DNA of 64,000 nucleotides, taken from contig NC_063157.1 of the NCBI RefSeq assembly GCF_020921035.1, forward strand, positions 7,746,501-7,810,500, given 5' to 3'. The notes beneath the pieces were generated by a model that was not told the origin of the DNA, searched no databases, and saw nothing but the letters and a program-made list of their open reading frames with translations. The position numbers and the translations under genes are program-made. Every line of letters starts with the position of its first letter. The stretch's first letter is position 1. Shown here one piece after another: positions 23,176 through 35,840 of the stretch. Origin of the DNA: Rhodamnia argentea. Its lineage: Eukaryota > Streptophyta > Magnoliopsida > Myrtales > Myrtaceae.

Positions 23176-23855
23176 GTTTCTGAACATAAAACATTTCAAA
23201 GGAGTAACGGGGTAAAGACAACCAATTAAGAGGAAGAGTCCTGTTTCGATGAGAATAACGATTCAGTCGAAACAACTTTCGGCTTATCCAATTGGGCCAG
23301 CAAAAATCTACATTCTTCAATGACATTCGGTGCGGCCCATGGGCTCTCAATTTGGCCCGCGATAGCTTCAACAACTGCAAGTGATAATCAGTCAGAGGAG
23401 AGCTCACCGCACCGATCACCATTAACGTGCCACCTTTGATCTCGTTTGCAAGCACGGGGGAGGGAGCGTCGCACGGCTAGGGCTTCCTCGAACAGTGCAC
23501 AGGCCGGCGTGGAAATTTTTTTTGTAAGGTCGTCCGCCCGCCATCGTTCCACTTGAGTCTTGCAAGATACCGGGGATTGGTCGAAGCTTCCGAAGCTCCA
23601 TCCAACCACGAGCAATCGATATTGAGCTTAAGAAATCCTCTGGCCGGCGGAATCTATTATTCAGATAAGGGCTCGCCACTAATTCTTTCATTTTTTTTTA
23701 GGACGAATTTCATCTCAAGAAGCTGCTGCCGATCAAGATTTGGCCATTATGGACAATTGGGAAAGAGTCGCTTGGAATACGATAGAAGGATATGATTTAG
23801 CGGCTTTTCTTGCCGTGAATGTAAATTAATCTCCTGAAAATGAAGTATTCCATTT
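23176..23855. other. Intergenic DNA, no gene seen
   Basis: Open frames here (for example 23012-23455 on the minus strand) partly overlap the neighbouring MITE and have no recognisable domains. Confidence 0.4.
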
Positions 23856-24897
23856 CTAAGCCAATCCAATAAAAAATGACCACGTGGTAAGTTGGATCTC
23901 ACGGTTCTCACCATTAACCTTAATTTATCCCCTCTGTTAAATTTTCTTCACCGTTACTTTATTCCCCGTTAACTCCTTTCTCTCCCGTTACCCTCTCTCT
24001 TTCTCCACTTTTCACTTTCTCCAAGTTTTCACTGTCGTCTTCTTCTTCTTGTCACATACGCACGCCACCGCCATGGCCGACGGCTGGCCACAGGCGAGGG
24101 TTGCTATCGCCGGCGTTCGGGCAAGATGAGAACGTCCTTGGGTCGGACCCCGGTGACCAGGTCGTCGAAGGGAGGGATTTTGCGGGTGTGATGAAATTTC
24201 TCCACCCGGCTCTCTGTAGACTCGGAAAAATCGGAACTCGTGGGCCGTTTCGCCGGTGCTGCTGCTAATGTTGCAACATATTTTTCGAGGTGGATTAGAG
24301 ATGGAGTTGGAGAGGGAATTGAAACAGGAAAAGTTAAGAAATATGGGGTTTGGGTGGGATGGGTGGGATGGGAATGAGACGCGGTGTTGTCTGAGGAAGA
24401 GGAGAGAGAAGGGGCGAGAGAGGGACGCCATTTTTGGGTGGTTGAGGCTGTGGAAGGAGAATCCCCGGGTCGCTATCGCCGTATCTGGAGGAGGGCCGAC
24501 CTCACCGGATCTGACGAGGCCTCGGCCCTCGCGGCTTCGGCGAGGGCCGACTTCGTCGGATCTGGAGAGAGCTCGACCCCATCCGCCTGGGCGAGGGGCT
24601 GAAGGCGAGGGTGAGGACGAGGGCGGAGGCGAAGCAGTCCGGGAAGCTGAAGGTGTCGCCGACGTTCGATGATGTGGTCGGAGAGAAATGCAGGCGAAGA
24701 AGTTGTGGGTGTACGTGCCTTCGCCTTCCTTCGTTTTCTCTGTAAGTAAGGAGGAGAAAGAAGACGTAGGAGGAAGAGAGAGATTCTGCAAGTAACGGAG
24801 GGGAGGAGAAAGAAACTAACGGTGAGAGAGAAAAGAAACATAATTTGACAAGTGGGACCCAGCTTGTCACGTGGCGATATTTAGTGGATTGGCTTAG
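23856..24897. mobile_element. TIR element carrying a possible captured gene fragment
   Basis: The left end ctaagccaatccaataaaaa...accacgtgg is inverted at the right end (cacgtggcgatatttagtgg then attggcttag), giving arms of about 45 bp. No target duplication was found, so the class is open. On the minus strand a 259-aa frame spans 24791-24012. Its part from the ATG at 24431 (MASLSRPFSLLFLRQHRVSF) has the basic, serine-rich look of a plastid transit peptide and continues to about 24190. A GC-rich ggcctcggccctcgcgg block sits at 24510-24600. I did not recognise a donor gene. It may be a Pack-type element. Confidence 0.5.
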
Positions 24898-25429
24898 AGA
24901 TGTGCTGGCACTCTGGGAGCATCTAATATTTTCTCCAAACTTTTGCGTCTTTCAATAGTGAGATTGCTGCCCAAATTGCCAAAGGGTAAAGCAGAGTTTT
25001 CCCGAGGGTTTCTAAGCTGAGACGGCAATGGCAGAGGAGGAAGAAGGAGATGCATGAATGATGTGAATCCAGAGACGAAGCAGCGCGGGCTTCCATGGCT
25101 TGTTGACTTTTCTGTTCCACCTCTCAACTCCCACCTTCCGTTCAGGCCCGAGCTCGGCGGACTTGATTCAGGTGCTTCCTCTCTCTCTCTCCGTAGCTTC
25201 GTTTCTGTCTCTTTCACTTGAAGTCGACGGTCTCCTTCCGACAGTTGCTGTGCACAGATCTTGATTTCGTGCTGTTTATTTGGAAATCATGGATTCCGAC
25301 CTCGTGGACAGCTTATTTACGTGTTTCGGATTTCACTAGATTTCTGTCTCAGGGTCTAGGTCACGCTTCTTTGCTCTCCCTGTTTTCCGTAGTGTTTTCG
25401 TTTCCTTCTCTCCACACTGCGCTGGTCTT
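24898..25429 (+). promoter_or_regulatory. Probable ETR1 promoter and 5' leader exon
   Basis: It contains a ctctctctctctccg run at 25180-25195 and ends at a strong donor, CTTGTAAGT, at 25427-25435. ETR1-type genes commonly carry an intron in the leader, and a good acceptor lies 47 bp upstream of the ETR1 start codon. The transcription start is not resolved. Confidence 0.4.
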
Positions 25430-26892
25430 GTAAGTATTCTGTTTCCACTGGAAGCTGCTTTTGGGTTTTTATGGCGTTGTCGATTCGGAGGCATTGCCTC
25501 CAGTTGGTTGTGTCTGGATGGATGATTTCGCTTGGTTCAGGCTGGGTAGTGAGTTGTCCTCTCTGCTTCGGTTTATTTGATGAGGTAGGTAGATATGGGT
25601 TCGCCTTGTGGACCAGTAAAACTTAAGTTCTGTGGGGACAATTCCTTGTCAGGATTGGGGCAGGGATAAATAGCGCATGGAGTGTGATCCCTGCCTGCGT
25701 GATCAGAACCCGTGGGACTCAGAGCTGGGATGGGGAATGTATAGATTGCCAGCGGGGAAGTTTTAGGTTGTTTCCTTCAGCTTGTAATCTGTGAGTTGTA
25801 AGAACTCCAAGGTTACTCTGCTTTACAGCATTCCCAGTTTCCAGAAGCTATTTTTTTATTTGAGTTATCAGAAGGTGGCAATTTGTGCTCATCATATTTG
25901 CTAGGCCCACCAACAGACGACTTTGATTGATTAGGATAGAATAAGACATGGGATCTTAGTACTGGTCAACAGTAGGAGGAAGAATTACAAAGTATCTCCT
26001 CTTTTAGGCTTCGTTTTGGAGTGAATGGAGGGGAGGAAAGTTAAAGGTGGGTGATAATTTGGAAGAATATGAATTTTTTGTCAGAAGGATTTCAAGGGAA
26101 ATTGTTAAAATTTTCATCACCCACCCTGTATTTTCCTCACCTCTCTTTCTCTCGAATTAAGGCTTAGAGAACTTTCTGTCAGGGTGCAATATGCATCGGA
26201 AGACTCACATTCTTAAGTACTTTGTCGTAAAGTTGGAGAAACTTAGCCTAAGAGACTTATATTTTTTGACTGCTTAGAGACTTCTTTGTCTTTGTTTATA
26301 CATAGTATTCTGAGACTGATGAACTGGTAACTTCTTTTGCTGGGTAATGCAATGCTTTGTCATTACTATTGGGACAACCTTCTTTTGTTGAAGGGAGGTG
26401 TGCATCCAAACCCCTATAAAGCATGCGTAACTAAAGATGAGCTTGTCATGAAGAATCAAGCAACGTCCCAGTATCTAAAGATGCACACCACGTCCTTAAG
26501 CTTTTGTACTTTACCTTTTTTGTTCCTCCCTATCAATAGAGACCGCAATGTGCAAGTAATTTCTGTTTCCAAATTCCTTTGTCAATTTTGACTCTTTCGA
26601 CTGTCTCCATCAACTTCGCAACTCCGTCATATAGTCCTATATAGACTAGCTTTTCAGAGTGTATGATTTATGACGCTATATGGATATCACACATTCCCTA
26701 TACTTGGTCATGCCTTCATTTTAGCTTCTATTTATTGCTGATGATTGAGTTGTAATTCTTGCTATATGTGCTGTATGGATTATCCATTAGGGATTGCAAG
26801 TTTACTTCGGATCTTCATTACACTTGTTTCTCTGTGCGCCATCCATTGATCACCGAATGTTTATTGTTCGCCAATTCATTTGCTTGTACACA

Positions 26893-27760
26893 CTATGTTA
26901 CACGTACTCGTAGTTTTTCAATTTTTTTCCGTGTCCGACACGTGTCCCGGACACCGCCGGACTCTTCTCGGACACGCGGTCAACGCGTGTCCAAGTCCGG
27001 CAAGGTATCACTCCTCTGCTCCCCCTCCTCTGCTCGCGCCTCTGCTCGAGACGGGGGTTTTGGATCTCCTCTACTCCCCCTCCTTTGCTTGCACCTCTGC
27101 TCGAGACGAGGTTTTGGATTTCCTCTGCTCCCCCTCCTCTGCTTGCACCATCATCTTGGCTCGCGAATCGCGACGCCCATCTCTCTCCCTCACTTAATTT
27201 TACTGTTCTATGCTTTTTTGATTCCACCATTTCTTGAATTGCTTTTTATAACATACCCAGTTCTTGTGCCGCATGTAGCAATTTTAACGAGATTTGATTC
27301 CCCTTGATTTTGTCGTTGCGCAGCTTTGTACTATAATTCTTCATTGTTTGTGCAGCTCGGTTTACTTCGGTCATAACCTACATTAATTAGATGCTGTCAA
27401 AGACCCAAGCTGGTTGCTGGTCATAACCTACGTTAATTTTACTGGAGCTCATTTTGTATTTGCTGGTTATGTTTGATATCTATTTTGGGGGCCTCTTTGG
27501 TCATGATATGTTTTTTGATCACAAGGTATGGTTTTGCTTTGCCTACACATTATATCATGTGAGACCTTTCTAAGGAGGAGATTAATAATAGTTTCGGCAT
27601 CATGATATATTATTGTTGAAATTATAAAAACAATAATTTATCGTGCATATTTAAAAATATACATATAATATAAAACGTGTCCCAACGTGTCGGAATTTTC
27701 TACTTTTTGAGAATTCACGTGTCGGCGTGTCGTGTCGTGTCCCGTGTCCGTGTAACATAG
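26893..27760. mobile_element. hAT-like non-autonomous element inside the ETR1 leader intron
   Basis: The terminal inverted repeat is CTATGTTACACG / CGTGTAACATAG, exact over 12 bp. The flanks are tgtacaca (26885-26892) and tgtacacg (27761-27768), 7 of 8 matching, and an 8-bp duplication is the hAT hallmark. Subterminal DNA is rich in cgtgtcc/gtgtcgg. A tandem repeat of about 60 bp around cctctgctcgagacg occupies 27005-27150. It is non-coding. Confidence 0.75.
27005..27150. repeat. ~60-bp tandem repeat, about 2.5 units
   Basis: The units share ctccccctcctctgct, gcacctctgctcgagacg and gttttggat. They lie entirely inside the hAT-like element. Confidence 0.7.
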
Positions 27761-27883
27761 TGTACACGTGATTAATCTTGATATAGATGTTCTTCAGGAA
27801 ATCGTGGCACTTAGAAGGTGAAACTTTTTGGTTGCAGGCATGTGAAAAAGAATCTTTGACGGCTCAGATTGTTTAACCACATG

Positions 27884-30800
27884 ATGGACTCCTGCAACTG
27901 CATTGAGCCACAGTGGCCAGCTGATGAGCTTTTGATGAAGTACCAGTACATCTCAGATTTCTTTATTGCTCTGGCTTACTTTTCCATCCCTCTAGAACTC
28001 ATCTACTTTGTCAAGAAATCTGCTGTATTTCCCTATAGATGGGTTCTTGTTCAGTTCGGTGCTTTCATAGTTCTATGTGGAGCAACCCACCTGATCAATT
28101 TATGGACATTTACCATGCACTCAAGAACTGTAGCAGTGGTTATGACCACTGCAAAGGTTTTAACTGCTGCGGTATCATGTGCGACGGCTCTCATGCTTGT
28201 ACATATCATCCCCGATCTACTTAGTGTGAAAACCAGGGAACTATTTCTGAAAAACAAAGCTGCAGAACTTGACAGGGAAATGGGCTTAATTCGTACTCAG
28301 GAGGAAACTGGCAGACATGTCAGGATGCTCACACACGAAATCAGAAGTACTCTTGATAGACATACTATTTTGAAAACTACTCTGGTTGAACTGGGAAGAA
28401 CTTTGGCATTGGAAGAGTGTGCCCTGTGGATGCCAACACGAAGTGGCTTGGAGCTTCAGCTATCCTACACTCTCCGTCAGCAGCAGAATCCAGTTGGATA
28501 CACTGTACCCATTCATCTTCCTGTGATCAACCAAGTGTTTAGTAGCAATTGTGCGGTGAAGATATCACCAAATTCACCCGTTGCAAGAATACGCCCTCTT
28601 GCCGGAAAATACATTCCTGGTGAGGTTGTCGCTGTGCGGGTTCCTCTGCTGCATCTCTCTAATTTCCAGATTAATGACTGGCCTGAGCTTTCAACAAAAC
28701 GGTATGCTTTGATGGTGTTGATGCTTCCATCAGACAGTGCTAGGCAATGGCATGTCCATGAGCTGGAGCTTGTTGAAGTGGTAGCTGATCAGGCATGATA
28801 CTTCATCTTTTCCTGATGTTGTCAGTTATTAATCAGTCCAATGTATTTACAAGAAATGTTGCCTCTCCAGACACATTGATATCCAACTTAGGCCATATGC
28901 ATTAGCCAGTAAAGTACTTGCGGAAACTTTTGGAATTTGGCCAGTAGCAAATAATTATGTGCATATTGTCTCGGAGAAATTCACTTTGCTTCTTTATCTG
29001 GATACACATGCCGGAGCATTTACAATATTTTATTGTGAATCCAGGTTGCAGTTGCTCTCTCCCATGCTGCGATACTAGAAGAGTCTATGCGGGCAAGAGA
29101 TCTTCTCATGGATCAAAATGTTGCACTTGATCTGGCCAGAAGAGAAGCAGAAACAGCTATTCGTGCTCGAAATGATTTTTTGGCTGTTATGAACCATGAA
29201 ATGAGAACTCCCATGCATGCTATTATTGCCCTTTCTTCCTTACTGCAGGAAACTGAACTGACCCCTGAGCAGCGTCTAATGGTTGAAACGATAATGAAGA
29301 GCAGTAATCTTTTGGCTACTCTGATAAATGATGTATTAGATCTTTCAAGGCTTGAAGATGGAAGCTTTCAACTTAACATCGTCACTTTTAATCTTCATGT
29401 CGTGTTCAGAGAGGTATGATTTGCATTTGTTGGGAATTGAGTTTGATTGCTTCTTAACTGCTTCATGATCTTTGTGAACTTGCGCCCTTTTTCTCCCTTC
29501 TGCAGGTCCTTAATTTGATTAAACCAGTGGCATCCGTCAAGAAACTGCTCATCACATTAAATTTAGCCCCAGATTTGCCTGAGTATGCTGTTGGGGATGA
29601 AAAACGCCTCATGCAAGTCATTTTAAATGTTGTTGGTAATGCAGTTAAATTTTCTAAAGAGGGCGGCATTTCGATAACTGCTTTTGTGGCTAAAGCAGAG
29701 TATCTAAGAGATGCCAGGGCTCCCGATTTTTCTCCAGTGCCAAGTGATAATCACTTCTATTTACGTGTACAGGTGCAGTTTTCTTCTACCTTGCTTGAAA
29801 TGCTCATTGCTTTCCTATGCCCGATTGTTTGCTCTCTACTGATGTATGCAATGGATTCTACCTTGTGCAGGTGAAAGATTCAGGATCAGGTATTAACCCT
29901 CAAGATATTCCCAAGTTATTCACAAAATTTGTACATAACCAATCATTAGCAACCAAAAATTCTGGTGGGAGTGGACTAGGTCTTGCGATTTGTAAAAGGT
30001 ACTCTTGGTCGTTAGTTATTTATCTCTTCAGGTCTCATCGCAAGTTCTGCATGTTTTTGTACTTGTTCTATACAATTGCTTGCATTCAGATGGGCTCAAG
30101 AGTTGCTACTAAAATCCTGTGGGACTGTACTAAGATCTACTTTTGTGGATGGGTGTCCAGGTTTGTAACTCTCATGGATGGACACATTTCGATTGAAAGC
30201 GAAGGCCTTGGCAAAGGATGTACTGCCACTTTTATTGTAAAGCTGGGAATCCCAGAGAAGTTAAATGAATCTAAGTTCCCTGTGATGCCCAAAGTGCCAG
30301 CAAATCATATCCAGGCCAATTTTTCTGGGCTCAAAGTGCTTGTTATGGATGACAATGGGTCAGTCACAATTCCTTTTATTTATTGCACGCATACATGAGT
30401 ACTTGATGTTAGGGCTAAGTTCTATATTAGCATGTTATGGTGACCAGTGGCTGCTACACAGCGTATACTTGCTTGGAAATCGTCAATATAGAGAGCTCAT
30501 GCTCCAATGTACCCTCCAATGGAGAATTGACATTTTTTCTTCCATATGAATTGGTAAAAATCTGACCAGACATAACAAAAGGTGAATATTTATCTAATTA
30601 CGCTATTGATGGTCTATCACAAACATGGGTATAAAAAGGTGAATATTTATATAATTAGGCTATTGATGTAGAGGCAGTCTCTTAGTCAGGTCGAGTGAGC
30701 TAATAATTTGAAAATGCAATTTTAAGAGCTAAACTATCTAGTCTTAAGTTCTAGGGGATAGAGTAATTACAGAGTTAAAGTTCTGTGTAAAAAATACAGG

Positions 30801-31338
30801 CGAGATTACTCTTTTGTTTTTTCACCTAGGTATATAGTGATGTCTTACTGTTTGATGATAACAACTCAACCTTGCCATTTGACTCGCTCGATCTCTTTCT
30901 TCATATCTGTGTAGTTGGATGGTTTATCCAGTGATGTGGTGGCGTAAAACATACTTATTCATGTCATGCTTACTGTTGTCGACTTTTTTATTATGCTCTA
31001 GTGTTAGCCGGGCAGTGACCAAGGGACTTCTCCTACATCTGGGATGTGATGTGACAACCGTAAGCTCAAGGGACGAGTTGTTGGGTGTTGTCTCGCAGGA
31101 ACACAAGGTAGTTCTTATGGATGTTTGCACGCCTGGTATAGACAGTTACGAAGTTGCCGTCCAGATGCACAGGTTGTATTCAAACCATCATGAGAGGCCA
31201 CTCTTGGTTGCACTTACTGGAAGCACTGACAAGGTAACCAAAGAGAATTGCATGAGGGTTGGGATGGATGGGGTTATCCAGAAACCTGTGTCACTTGATA
31301 AAATGAGAAACGTACTGTCTGAGCTACTGGAACACTGA
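27884..31338 (+). CDS. ETR1: Ethylene receptor ETR1 (subfamily I, with receiver domain), 6 coding exons
   Basis: An ER-membrane receptor that binds ethylene through copper and signals through CTR1. Coding exons are 27884-28792, 29045-29413, 29506-29772, 29871-29998, 30161-30358 and 31002-31338; phases agree and give 735 aa, against 738 in Arabidopsis. The second ATG of ATGATG was taken as start because it puts the dimer cysteines at C4 and C6 and the copper ligands at C65 and H69, the known positions. Three N-terminal membrane helices are followed by a GAF domain (about 150-300). The histidine kinase has [13 protein letters not shown] (His354), an N box [15 protein letters not shown] and GGSGLGL. 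The receiver Asp is D664 in [10 protein letters not shown]. The first coding intron uses a GC donor (CAG|GCATGA). The C-terminal tail after SELLEH is shorter than in Arabidopsis. Confidence 0.97.
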
Positions 31339-32630
31339 CTTTAAATGTCTGGTTTGGCCCGTCTTTGAGAAGAGTGGAGAAAATAAGACTACGATAAGCT
31401 TCTTGCAGCAAATGTGTAAATACCGCATGCAGTGGAACATTGGAGGGATATCGAGCAATGCTACAGATACCCTGTGTAAAACGAGACTCATGCCGATCAT
31501 TTATAAAAGAATGACGATGATCTCAAGTGATTGAACTACCCAGAGCACAATGGTGAAGCTGCTAGTAACTTCACAGGATGATGACAAGTCTTATGTGTCT
31601 TCGACAAAGTTGTGATATCGTTGCAATTGTAAGATACTGTGGTCCCATCAACGGTATCACTTTGTTTGAATCAACTGCTTTTGTATTGGTAGCTCCTGTA
31701 GCCTACGCGCAAAGAAGTTTGACCAGTATAAGTTTATACCGTGTAGGGTATTTGGGCATGGATGTGGGACTTAGCCTGTGCATTGGAACACGCAAGTTTT
31801 CATTCATATAAGAAGCATTATCCGGGACTTATGTTGCTTGAGATTAAGGCAGATGACTAGTGGTTATCTCAAGAAGCATACTCACTGAGGAGCAATTTGG
31901 TTGTGCATGTAAGTCCGGGAGACATGAAGATAATCCTTAGTTCAAAGAATCTTAAAGTAATAATTGGCCCGTTCATACCATACAATGTAGTCGGCTGTAG
32001 TGTCAACACTTAAAAAGTTCTTGTTCTGATCTTTGGATTGATTATTCTCACGAATGAACCTTTGCCTGCTGTTTTCGTACAGTCGATTTCGGGGAAGTAA
32101 ATTTCAACCCCAAGTTGCTGTGTAGTTGATCTTGCTTGGTATATCTGTATCACTTAGAAATAATGATTCTAACAGTCGTGTTTTCGATTGGATTAGCACA
32201 TTCATCGTCTCCGATGAGGTCCGGTTTCTAATTTTGGAACAGCAATTGATTAGGATGAGTTTTCTTTCGTCTTTTCTATTTTTCATCAGATAGGTAGAAA
32301 AGCTTTATTTTGCACGTTGTGACCAGATCTATAGTTACGCGTTAATAAAAACTCAATTTCCTATTACACCAATAAAGAACTAAAGGGCATTGTATGATGG
32401 TCCATACCCCATTAAAAACCATCAAGCACGTCGAGAAGTCCAGAGAGTGAAATATTCAAACGTGGTGATATATTGAAAACAGAAAGCAGTAAGCAATTAG
32501 CATATCCCAGGTTTTTACCTCATGAAAGACCTAACAAAGAAACCTCATCCTAGGGACTTTGACGGGGAAAAAAAGGCAACACGAAAGGGGACATCCTAGA
32601 CACCAAAGTAAACGCATGTATTCACTAGAC
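31339..32630. other. ETR1 3' region and spacer to the cupin gene
   Basis: ETR1 and the first cupin gene end tail to tail across this stretch. No other gene was recognised. From about 32385 onward the sequence is matched by copy 2 at about 40975. Confidence 0.4.
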
Positions 32631-34427
32631 TCAGCCGGAAGGGAAAAAGATCTCGGAATCCATCCTTTTGGATCTGAAAGCCGCCTCCACGTCCTGGGGA
32701 ACGTTGAAAGATGCTTGCAGCACTTGAGGCGATAAGGCCTTCCAAACCGAAGTTCTCCCAGCAAGATGAGTGAATATAGGACTGCAATCCAAGCACAGAG
32801 AAAGTATTTTGAGTTGATAGTTATGTATGTCAATTAGGTATATATGTTGCGATTTTCCTAGGCTTCAAGCGCATACTAATCCTGTCTCGAAGGATAAACA
32901 TTTTCTTGCAACAGTCCAGTTTCGGCGTTCAACACGAGTCCTGCGCATTTAATATTACTATCCAGTAGCAAAAGAGAATATGAGGGCAAAAGCACTAACG
33001 GTATTCAGAGGTGACAATCTATTAAGACGAACACTTACTTGGGAGTTGTAATAATAGAAAACCAGGACATCCCGTCCGGATCGGCAATCTTCGAGACAAC
33101 AAAGAACCTCGGCACGATGAACAAGTTTCCAGCTTTCACAGTGGTCTCAAGGACCCTTTTGCCATCGACACCAACAACCTGGGCGCGGCCGCTGCCCTTA
33201 ACAATGTAAGTCACCTGCAGTGCCGAATCACAAGAAAAGCCCGGAGAGCACATGGCACTGCCATCCAGCTTAACAAGATCAGCCCCAAGACCAACCTGAC
33301 TAACCAAAGGCAGGTTGTTGGTGTTCAAAACAACGACTCGTCCGCCATTCTTAATGTCAACATCCAAAGGAGCCTCCTCGCAGTTCAAAACCATACCCTT
33401 TCGGTGCTCCTCCTTTGGTTGTGGCATCTTGAAGCCAGCATCAAGCTTCACAATGCCACTGCCCGATTGACTACCGACGAGCGACTTGACAATGTCTTCT
33501 TTCAAGTCCCATGCTCGGCTCACAAACTCAGTGGTGAAGCCAGTGAAGATGCCATTAGAACCGGTTAGGAAGAAATCGGTGAATTCCCCAGCTTTGTGAG
33601 CCGTTTTTGTGTCGCCCAGGAAGAGAACGACTAAATCTGTGTCACCCTGGTTGTACCACCAGGTAACAACACCGAAAGGGAGGGCAATAGCATCACCCGT
33701 CTTGATTGCAATGACCTTCTCCTCAGATTCGGGGAGGACGATTCCAGCAACTCCACACCCTACGGGATCACACCACACCACAAAAGAAAATTGCAACTTC
33801 TCACCAGCAACTCAAATCATGATGACAAAAGCAACTGCTAATAAAAGCATCCTTGCAATCTACCAAAGGCTAACAGATTATCTAGTAACTTTAGCTTGTG
33901 ACAAAAAGCTCTGTTAGGACCAAAAACGACTGTACAATCAATAATTGCATAATTCAGGTACTTAGAACCGAAAAAATTGCATGTCATGTACAGATCATAA
34001 CATGAGAAGACTGCAGCGTTCCACACTAGGAAGCAATCATGGAACTCTCCCGTATCAATTGAAGAAACAAGCCACGCACGTGCGCCTCAACCGTCATCCG
34101 GTGCGACGCGTTGTTAGCACCGATCAACCTCGCGTGCAAAAAAAGCAGGCAAATGGAACAACTGCACCGAACTAAAGCGGGAAGGGGCGGCGGCTAAAAG
34201 CACCGAAAAACGAGAGGCGGATCGCTCGCACCTTGAAGGACGTAAGCGACCTTGGCGGAATCGGAGTAGCGAGGGAGGGCGAGGCCGTTCTTCGCGAGCG
34301 CGAGCTTGGCGGCGCCGATGTTGCCCTGGCGGAGCATCGGGAGCTCGGACGGACACCAGGCGTGGTAGGATCCGCCGTCGCTGCCGTAGACCTTCTTGGC
34401 GAGCTTCGGAGAGAGGTCGAGATCCAT
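32631..34427 (-). CDS. Bicupin (11S globulin-like, RmlC-like superfamily), copy 1
   Basis: Three exons, 34427-34232, 33759-33039 and 32781-32631, give 1068 nt and 355 aa, the length of the Arabidopsis relatives At1g07750 and At2g28680 (as recalled). The N terminus is MDLDLSPKLAKKVYGSDGGS. The first cupin has KVAYVLQG and GDAIALPFGVVTWWYN; the second has GFSCDSALQVTYIVKG and KAGNLFIVPRFFVVSK. The C terminus is RSKRMDSEIFFPSG. There is no signal peptide, unlike seed storage globulins, so the protein is probably cytosolic. Its biochemical role is not known to me. It lies tail to tail with ETR1. Introns of 472 and 257 bp are both GT-AG. It differs from copy 2 at three residues within exon 2. Confidence 0.93.
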
Positions 34428-34504
34428 GGCAACTTGCTGGGGAGGAAGTTCTCGCCGGGGCAGAACGAGCCAACTACCGCGGAGCGCGACGGAGGAGAGC
34501 AAGA

Positions 34505-34645
34505 GAGGTCAGCGAGCGAGCGAGCGAGCGAGTGGGGGCTAGGGTGTGAATTTATGGGGGAACGGGAGTGAGCGAAACGAAAAGATAGCGATTCTTTCTG
34601 TTACCTGAATTATAGCGGACGACGACGACGACGACGACGATATGA
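34505..34645. repeat. Two microsatellites upstream of cupin copy 1
   Basis: (gcga)n occupies about 34512-34532 in the probable leader, and (gac)n about 34618-34640. Copy 2 keeps the second tract in altered form (gacgacgacgacgaagaagaag near 43272) and lacks the first. Confidence 0.75.
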
Positions 34646-35524
34646 CGTAACTGAAAAGAGGAGATAGAGAAGATGGACGGCATCTTTTGCATGAGGAGAC
34701 AGGTCAGCATGTGTGGGACCCAGATTTCCCGCGCTAGCGTTGACTGATTCGAATAATTCCGTTTTATCTCTACTATTTGATTTTTTTTTTTAGTCATCCG
34801 GTTTTATCTAACTTAATTTACGTGGATAAGAAAAGATAATTCCCAATCCATTTTTCCCGCGGCAGAATACGAGGGGGTGGAGAAAAATGCGCTATTTTTT
34901 TTTTTTTTCCCGAAACCGCCTTGGGAAATCCGCAATCATCCGCTCCTCAAAAGCCTATAAATAAAATCTGGCTATAATCTGAAATTCACCGTGAATTCTG
35001 TAAATATTTCGGTGAGAAAATGAAATTGCCGCTTTTGAATACATAGCTAATTGTCTACTTTTTATTCAAATAGTTTGAGCAAATCCATCTATGTAGTTGA
35101 AAATTATATCCCAATCTAATTATTTAACCGATCTTAACGTTGTGAGTGTTTTTCCGGGGATAAGTTTTTAGATTTCTAGGGTTAAACATCACTTATTTTG
35201 TGCTTTTTTTTTTAAAGCTCTTTCGCATTTTAATTTGAATTACAGGATGAGATTGAAGATCTAGTTACATATTCTTCACTTTTTGATTCACATGATTATT
35301 TCAGAGAAAAGTTTTAAGCATATTTTCAAGTTTTGATATACTTGCAACGAGATTGAATCCACCGAGCAGAACTTCTCCCCCCCCGGGACATTTTGAGGTT
35401 ATCTTTTGCTAATATTTAGATATAATTTGAATATAAACATGTTTAACATTTAATCATCTTATTGAATTTCATTTTCAACTTTGACATATAATTTTGCTCA
35501 AACTATATGATAAACAAAAATAGG

Positions 35525-35840
35525 TGTTGCGACCCTTCCCCAAGTGGTCTGGCAGTCCGAGGAAGATGAGTTCAGAATTATTGTTGAAAGCGGACCAATG
35601 ATCTTCAATCGGTAGGATTCTCGGATTAATCTTATGAGAACTCTATGTCATGAGGAGTCGCCGCTAGCCTCAGCTAGATACCAACGGGATGAGCCAGCGG
35701 GAAAAGGAATTGCCGGAAGAAAAGAGTTAGGAGAGAGTTTTCTTGTGAAAATTTCGAAAATGAAATGTGTAATTCTTATGAAATTCGTCCAACGCTTTAA
35801 GACAGGGAATCGAAAATATTTTTTTGTGTCTACTCTCCAC
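35525..35840 (+). mobile_element. LTR retrotransposon end fragment, Ty3/Tat-Ogre-like
   Basis: It begins TGTTGCGACCC and contains gaggagtcgccgctagcctc, the hallmark arrangement of Tat/Ogre-type LTRs. Only part of one LTR is present. It is a broken, old fossil, older than the segmental duplication because the matching copy sits at the same place at 46820. The right edge is approximate. Confidence 0.55.

Larger units (their letters stand above)
25430..27837 (+). other. Probable ETR1 leader intron (~2.4 kb)
   Basis: The donor is GTAAGT at 25430 and the acceptor is tttggttgcag ending at 27837. The interior has no gene. Its length is inflated by the 868-bp TIR element at 26893-27760. An alternative acceptor, gttcttcag, ends near 27797. 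Confidence 0.45.
28447..35720. repeat. Segmental duplication, copy 1 (parent region)
   Basis: From inside ETR1 exon 1 through the first cupin gene and on to the LTR fragment at 35525, this region matches 40039-47000 in the same order and orientation. Over the cupin gene the offset is +8657 through exon 1, intron 1 and exon 2. Copy 2 lacks about 29.0-32.4 kb and has gained insertions. Confidence 0.85.

Noticed and set aside
27869-27883. Start codons upstream of the chosen ETR1 ATG (27869 and 27881)
   Set aside because: Using 27884 places C4, C6, C65 and H69 at their conserved positions; the earlier ATGs add residues not seen in the family.
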